A stretch of DNA of 10,901 bases from Stramenopiles sp. TOSAG23-6 (taxonomy: Eukaryota > Sar), in assembly GCA_900128565.1 (NCBI GenBank), contig LT636287.1, forward strand, positions 1 to 10,901, in the 5' to 3' direction. A program made the translations under genes and the position numbers. This document shows, in pieces, positions 7,764-10,901 of the stretch. The notes beneath the pieces were generated by a model. It saw only the letters and a program-made list of their open reading frames with translations, did not search any database and was not told the DNA's origin. Numbering within the stretch: the stretch's first letter is position 1; each line of letters starts with the position of its first letter.

Positions 7764-10700
7764 TCATAAAGTATCCAAAAAATGTAATTGCGATTTGTCT
7801 CTTTTAGATTCAGCAGTGGATATAATTTCCTTGCGATCTGTATTGTTTTGATTTCTTGTTTTTTCTGTAACAACTGCAGTTTTTACGATAGAAAATACAT
7901 CATGTAATAATGCAAGAATTGACATAAACAATGCAACAATCATAGAATGAAAAGCATGTCCTGTCTTTGAGTCAAAAGTAGGTGATGTTGCTCTAGATTT
8001 CAATATGTCAAAATACGTTGAAATACAAAAGAAAACGATGACTAAATTCCCGACAAATTGCAAATTTGCATTGATTTGTATTGCTTTCAGCTTTAATTTC
8101 GAAAAAGATTTGGTAAATGATATATAGTATTTGATGATGAGTGACATAATCATCATAATCATAAAAATTTCAATTATAATTATCTCAAAACTACCTTCAA
8201 AAACACCTGGGAAAATATTATATGAAGAAAAACAAGTTGTTTCATCTTGGTAATGTAAACAAGATTTCCACATACCAATATACATCCGCAACTCAATGCT
8301 ATAGCTGATACGTTGCCAAATTCCATTTATAGGTATCTCACCTAAATCAGTTGATTGTCCTACGATGTAGCAGATAAACATAACGCCATCAAATACAATG
8401 CTTAAAGTTTCATTTCTTTCAAATTTCGGAGTAGCATACTTACATAATACAACAAGTAAAATAATTGTGATGAACAAAAACAAATAGACTGCAATTCGAC
8501 CAACTATATTGTACCGGCCGTTGTCTCCTACTAAGCTATCTTTTCTTGCTGTATCTGAGCATGTTCCATTTGCATAGCAAAACTGACCTATCTTACAGTT
8601 TGTTTTTGTATCATTTGCATGTGATGTAATTACTTTGTTTTTGCACAAACAATTGTCTTTATCCACGTAAAACTTCCCTAATCCTGGGTCACATTGAAAT
8701 CCGAATCTACATGAATATAATGTAACGCCATTCATTCGAATAGGATAAAAAGCAGTTTCTATCGGTGGATAAATTGTACATATTTTTGTACTTGTCCCAT
8801 ATGCGAAATGAGCACATTTCAACTCCAAACGCCTACATGTCTCGTAACACTCAAATAGTGTTGTCTCAACGGGTGTAGCATAAGTACTCGTCCCTGGTGG
8901 ATAACTTGTATTTTCTTGTATCATTTCACAATTTACAATGGTGTTTTGAGCGCGCGAAGGAAAAATATACGAAACTGTTAGTGAAACATTCAAAGTTTTC
9001 TGTGTATCTTGTACACTCACACCTCTATCATACAACTCACAATATTTAGTTTCAGCGATATAAACCATTGCAGCACAAAATGAGTTGTCAATACATTTTG
9101 TATAACAATCATTAACCGATTGAATACCAGAGTGTCTAATCAGTAAATTTTTATATGTAGAATGATTGTTAAATTCACAATTTTGATACTGTACGGCATC
9201 CTTATCATTAACAAATTCATCAGTCTTCAACCCTTTACAATTATCCAACGATATGGAAACATGTTCATGTTCATGTTCTTCTCCATTTTCAGCAGAACAT
9301 ACTCCATCATGACACCACTTTGACTTTCCACAAGGAGTATCATTCAATTGTCCTAGACCGGCAAAAGCAGACATGGAACTACACCGATTTCCAATTCCGC
9401 ATTTAAAATGACATAAATCCTTGGTTATACCACAAAAATCACCCACAGAATCCAAATTATCACAAAATGATAATTCACAGACTCCACTTACACACATACC
9501 AATTCGTGTTTGAGATCCTACGTTCTGTGTACATGGCGTTCCTAATGTAAAGTATCCATTATCAGTACAACAATCGCTACCAAAGATAGATTCAGGAGAA
9601 CAATCTTTTCCGTCTTCTAATGTACAATTGTTACAATATTTGCATGAATTAGACTTATCCATACACTCACATTCATCACCTCCTGATATAACACCGTCAC
9701 CACAAACTGGTTTGTAAAGCTCTACTTGTTTTCCAACAATACATTTTTTCAAATTTCTTTCAAGAGTTTTACATGTTTTGTGAAAAAAAAATTTAGTTAA
9801 AAAAATTGTTAGGTACAAAATTTCGTATGAAAAAAAAAAAAATTAGAAATTCATATCAAACGTACATATATACTTTCTATTCCCTTTATGGAATTGATAC
9901 ACGTGATCTATTTGGAGACGATAGCCATAATCCATTATACCACCGATGTTTCCTGCTTTTCCCAATGGCCGATCATATATTGTGAATTTNGTTTTTGTAA
10001 AATTCGTTAGGTACGAAATTTCGTACGTAAAAAAAATAGGTAAAAAATTGAAAAAAAAAACGTACCCCGTTTTTAGGATCAAATAAATGTTTACCACCAA
10101 GACCATGACCTACTTCGTGAGCAAATGTTATCCAAGACAATTCTCCTTTTGTGACATTCGTGGCACCAACATTCAGTATTTCGCACAGGCCTCCAGTATA
10201 TGCGATTTTGTAAAAATATTTCAAAAAAAAAAACTAAAATTTGTTAGGTACAAATTTTTTTACCAAAAAAAAAAAATAAATTCGATTTTTTTGTAAAAAA
10301 AAAATAAAACGCACATGCGATACCTAAAGTTCTATCTATGTTATTATTAAGTTCAAAAATATGATACAAAGCATATTCTGAAGATACTTTTGTCGCCGCA
10401 TTTACAACTCTCAATTTGGAAATTTGATCACCTAATTTTTTTGAATTTGTATTGTCATGTATTTTGGAAAAATATTTGAAAATTTACCAAAAAAAAAAAA
10501 TTGTTAGGTACAAAATTTTTATAAAAAAAAAAGTTCAATTTCAAATTAAATAAAAAAATAAACATAAAACATACATATGAAACATGTACTGTTAAATAAT
10601 CCACTTTTTTGATTTTAAGCACAATATCAAATTGTTGCTTATATATTTGATTTGTCTTCTCAACAATTGATGTGAGAAATTCGTTTGCTTTGTTTTGATT

Positions 10701-10901
10701 ATTACCAAATGCTTGGAATAAGTTTTTCGTAACTGTGATATGTATAAGAAGAGTCTCAGGTACTGTATTGTGAAAAAAAAAAAAAAAAAAATTGTTAGGT
10801 ACAAATTTTACTATGAAAAAAAAAAACTCAAAAAAAAAAAAAAAAAAAATCATGATGAAAAAAAAATTTGTCCTGTACATGGTTTCCCCTCATCGATTTT
10901 T
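7764..10901 (-). CDS. Gene D: ADAM-like zinc metalloprotease with disintegrin, PAN modules and multi-helix membrane tail, 5' end outside window
   Basis: Exons 10901-10879 (partial), 10762-10575, 10456-10315, 10199-10066, 9974-9866 and 9772-7764 stay in one frame. The metzincin domain has ITVTKNLFQAFG, TLGIAYTGGLC, zinc site HEVGHGLGGKH (Glu is the catalytic base) and Met-turn GGIMDYG, matching family M12B. A disintegrin-like region starts at 9704 (CGDGVISGGDECEC, later CCTDNGYF), followed by a Cys-rich stretch and a His/Glu patch (EEHEHEH). Two PAN/apple-like modules lie at about 9179-8950 and 8930-8700. A strong helix (8507-8433) anchors it. Four more hydrophobic helices follow, with GIW, GMWKSC and a Cys nine residues on between the first two, as in claudins. 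It is likely a cell-surface sheddase or adhesion protein. The prodomain and signal peptide would be outside the window. Confidence 0.85.
9773..9865 (-). repeat. Family intron of gene D, 93 bases
   Basis: Starts GTACGTTTGATATG, has the core CATACGAAATTTTGTACC then TAACAA, and ends TTCACAAAACAT. ATGTA occurs at both junctions. The join gives NRKYICKTLERN, the usual end of a reprolysin catalytic domain. No AG lies between the core and the exon, and the first downstream AG leads to a stop. Confidence 0.85.
9975..10065 (-). repeat. Family intron of gene D, 91 bases
   Basis: Starts GTACGTTTTT after GGG, has the palindromic core GTACGAAATTTCGTACC and ends TTCACAATATAT. The join links HLFDPKNG to DRPLGKAG and then GGIMDYG, the expected zinc-site to Met-turn distance. 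The first downstream AG (in AAAGCAG) reads into TAA. One N lies in the 3' arm. Confidence 0.8.
10200..10314 (-). repeat. Family intron of gene D, 115 bases, flanked by 7-base direct repeat ATCGCAT
   Basis: Starts GTGCGTTTTA, ends TTACAAAATCGCAT. ATCGCAT precedes the donor and also ends the intron. The join gives TLGIAYTGGLC, the conserved strand before the zinc helix. The AG inside the 3' arm (10234) gives the wrong frame. A later in-frame AG would delete YTGG from this conserved stretch. Confidence 0.85.
10457..10574 (-). repeat. Family intron of gene D, 118 bases
   Basis: Starts GTATGTTTTA, holds GTACCTAACAA and ends CCAAAATACAT. ATG is shared at both junctions. The join is VHVSYDNTNSKKLG. 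The first downstream AG (TTAG before GTGATC) reads into TGA, so the ACAT end is preferred. Confidence 0.8.
10763..10878 (-). repeat. Family intron of gene D, 116 bases
   Basis: Probable donor GTACAGG at 10878 after CCAT. The core is degraded (CATAGTAAAATTTG then TACCTAACAA) and the end is CACAATACAG, which fits GT-AG. TACAG occurs at both junctions, so the exact cut may be shifted by six bases without changing frame. Long T runs make the sequence less certain. Confidence 0.6.

Noticed and set aside
9773-9818. Reading the N-terminus of the gene D long exon from MYLTIF
   Set aside because: Those residues are the translated intron core and T-rich arm. Similar LYLT/F-rich strings appear at every intron, so they mark unspliced intron and not protein.
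10200-10314. Conventional GT-AG intron using the TTTTAG at 10234
   Set aside because: It leaves the exon out of frame. The ACAT-type end with the ATCGCAT repeat gives the expected metzincin motif.
1-10901. CRISPR-like array because of many regularly recurring short repeats
   Set aside because: Spacing is irregular, repeats lie inside eukaryotic introns and flip with gene strand, and the segments between them are coding exons.

Overview
The window is AT-rich nuclear DNA from a single-celled eukaryote. The evidence is short spliced genes, a metzincin peptidase fused to disintegrin, PAN and membrane segments, a ribonuclease-inhibitor-type LRR protein, and no bacterial gene layout. I cannot fix the taxon from sequence alone. 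The introns most resemble the nonconventional introns known from Euglenozoa, but a rhizarian or another protist is equally open.

Layout: gene A (minus, 1856 down to beyond position 1) resembles a 2-oxoglutarate/Fe(II) oxygenase and has at least six introns. About 320 bases separate it from divergent gene B (plus, 2175-4742, five exons), an acidic SAM-domain protein that may be a chromatin or scaffold protein. Gene B converges on gene C (minus, 7198-4787, two exons), a 771-residue LRR protein, with only 44 bases between stops. After a 565-base spacer holding a decayed LRR fragment and a 43-base tandem duplication comes gene D (minus, entering at 10901 and ending at 7764). Gene D is an ADAM-like zinc metalloprotease with disintegrin, two PAN/apple-like modules, one membrane anchor and a four-helix tail carrying a claudin-like W-GxW-C-C pattern. 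The four genes show no common pathway.

The main finding is the introns. Nearly all are copies of one family, mostly 90-135 bases: a GTAYG start, a T-rich arm, a nested palindrome around TTCGTACGAA followed by GTACCTAAC, another T-rich arm, and an end close to AAATATTTTTCCAAAATACAN. They always lie in the sense orientation of the host gene. Reading frames and conserved motifs in genes A, C and D rejoin only if most of these introns end in ACAT or similar rather than AG. In 11 of 14 placed introns the last intron base equals the last base of the upstream exon, and some have longer flanking direct repeats (up to 7 bases). This is what introners, meaning introns spread by insertion, would look like if removed at non-canonical boundaries.

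All splice joins here are my inference from frame and family motifs. No transcript evidence is available.
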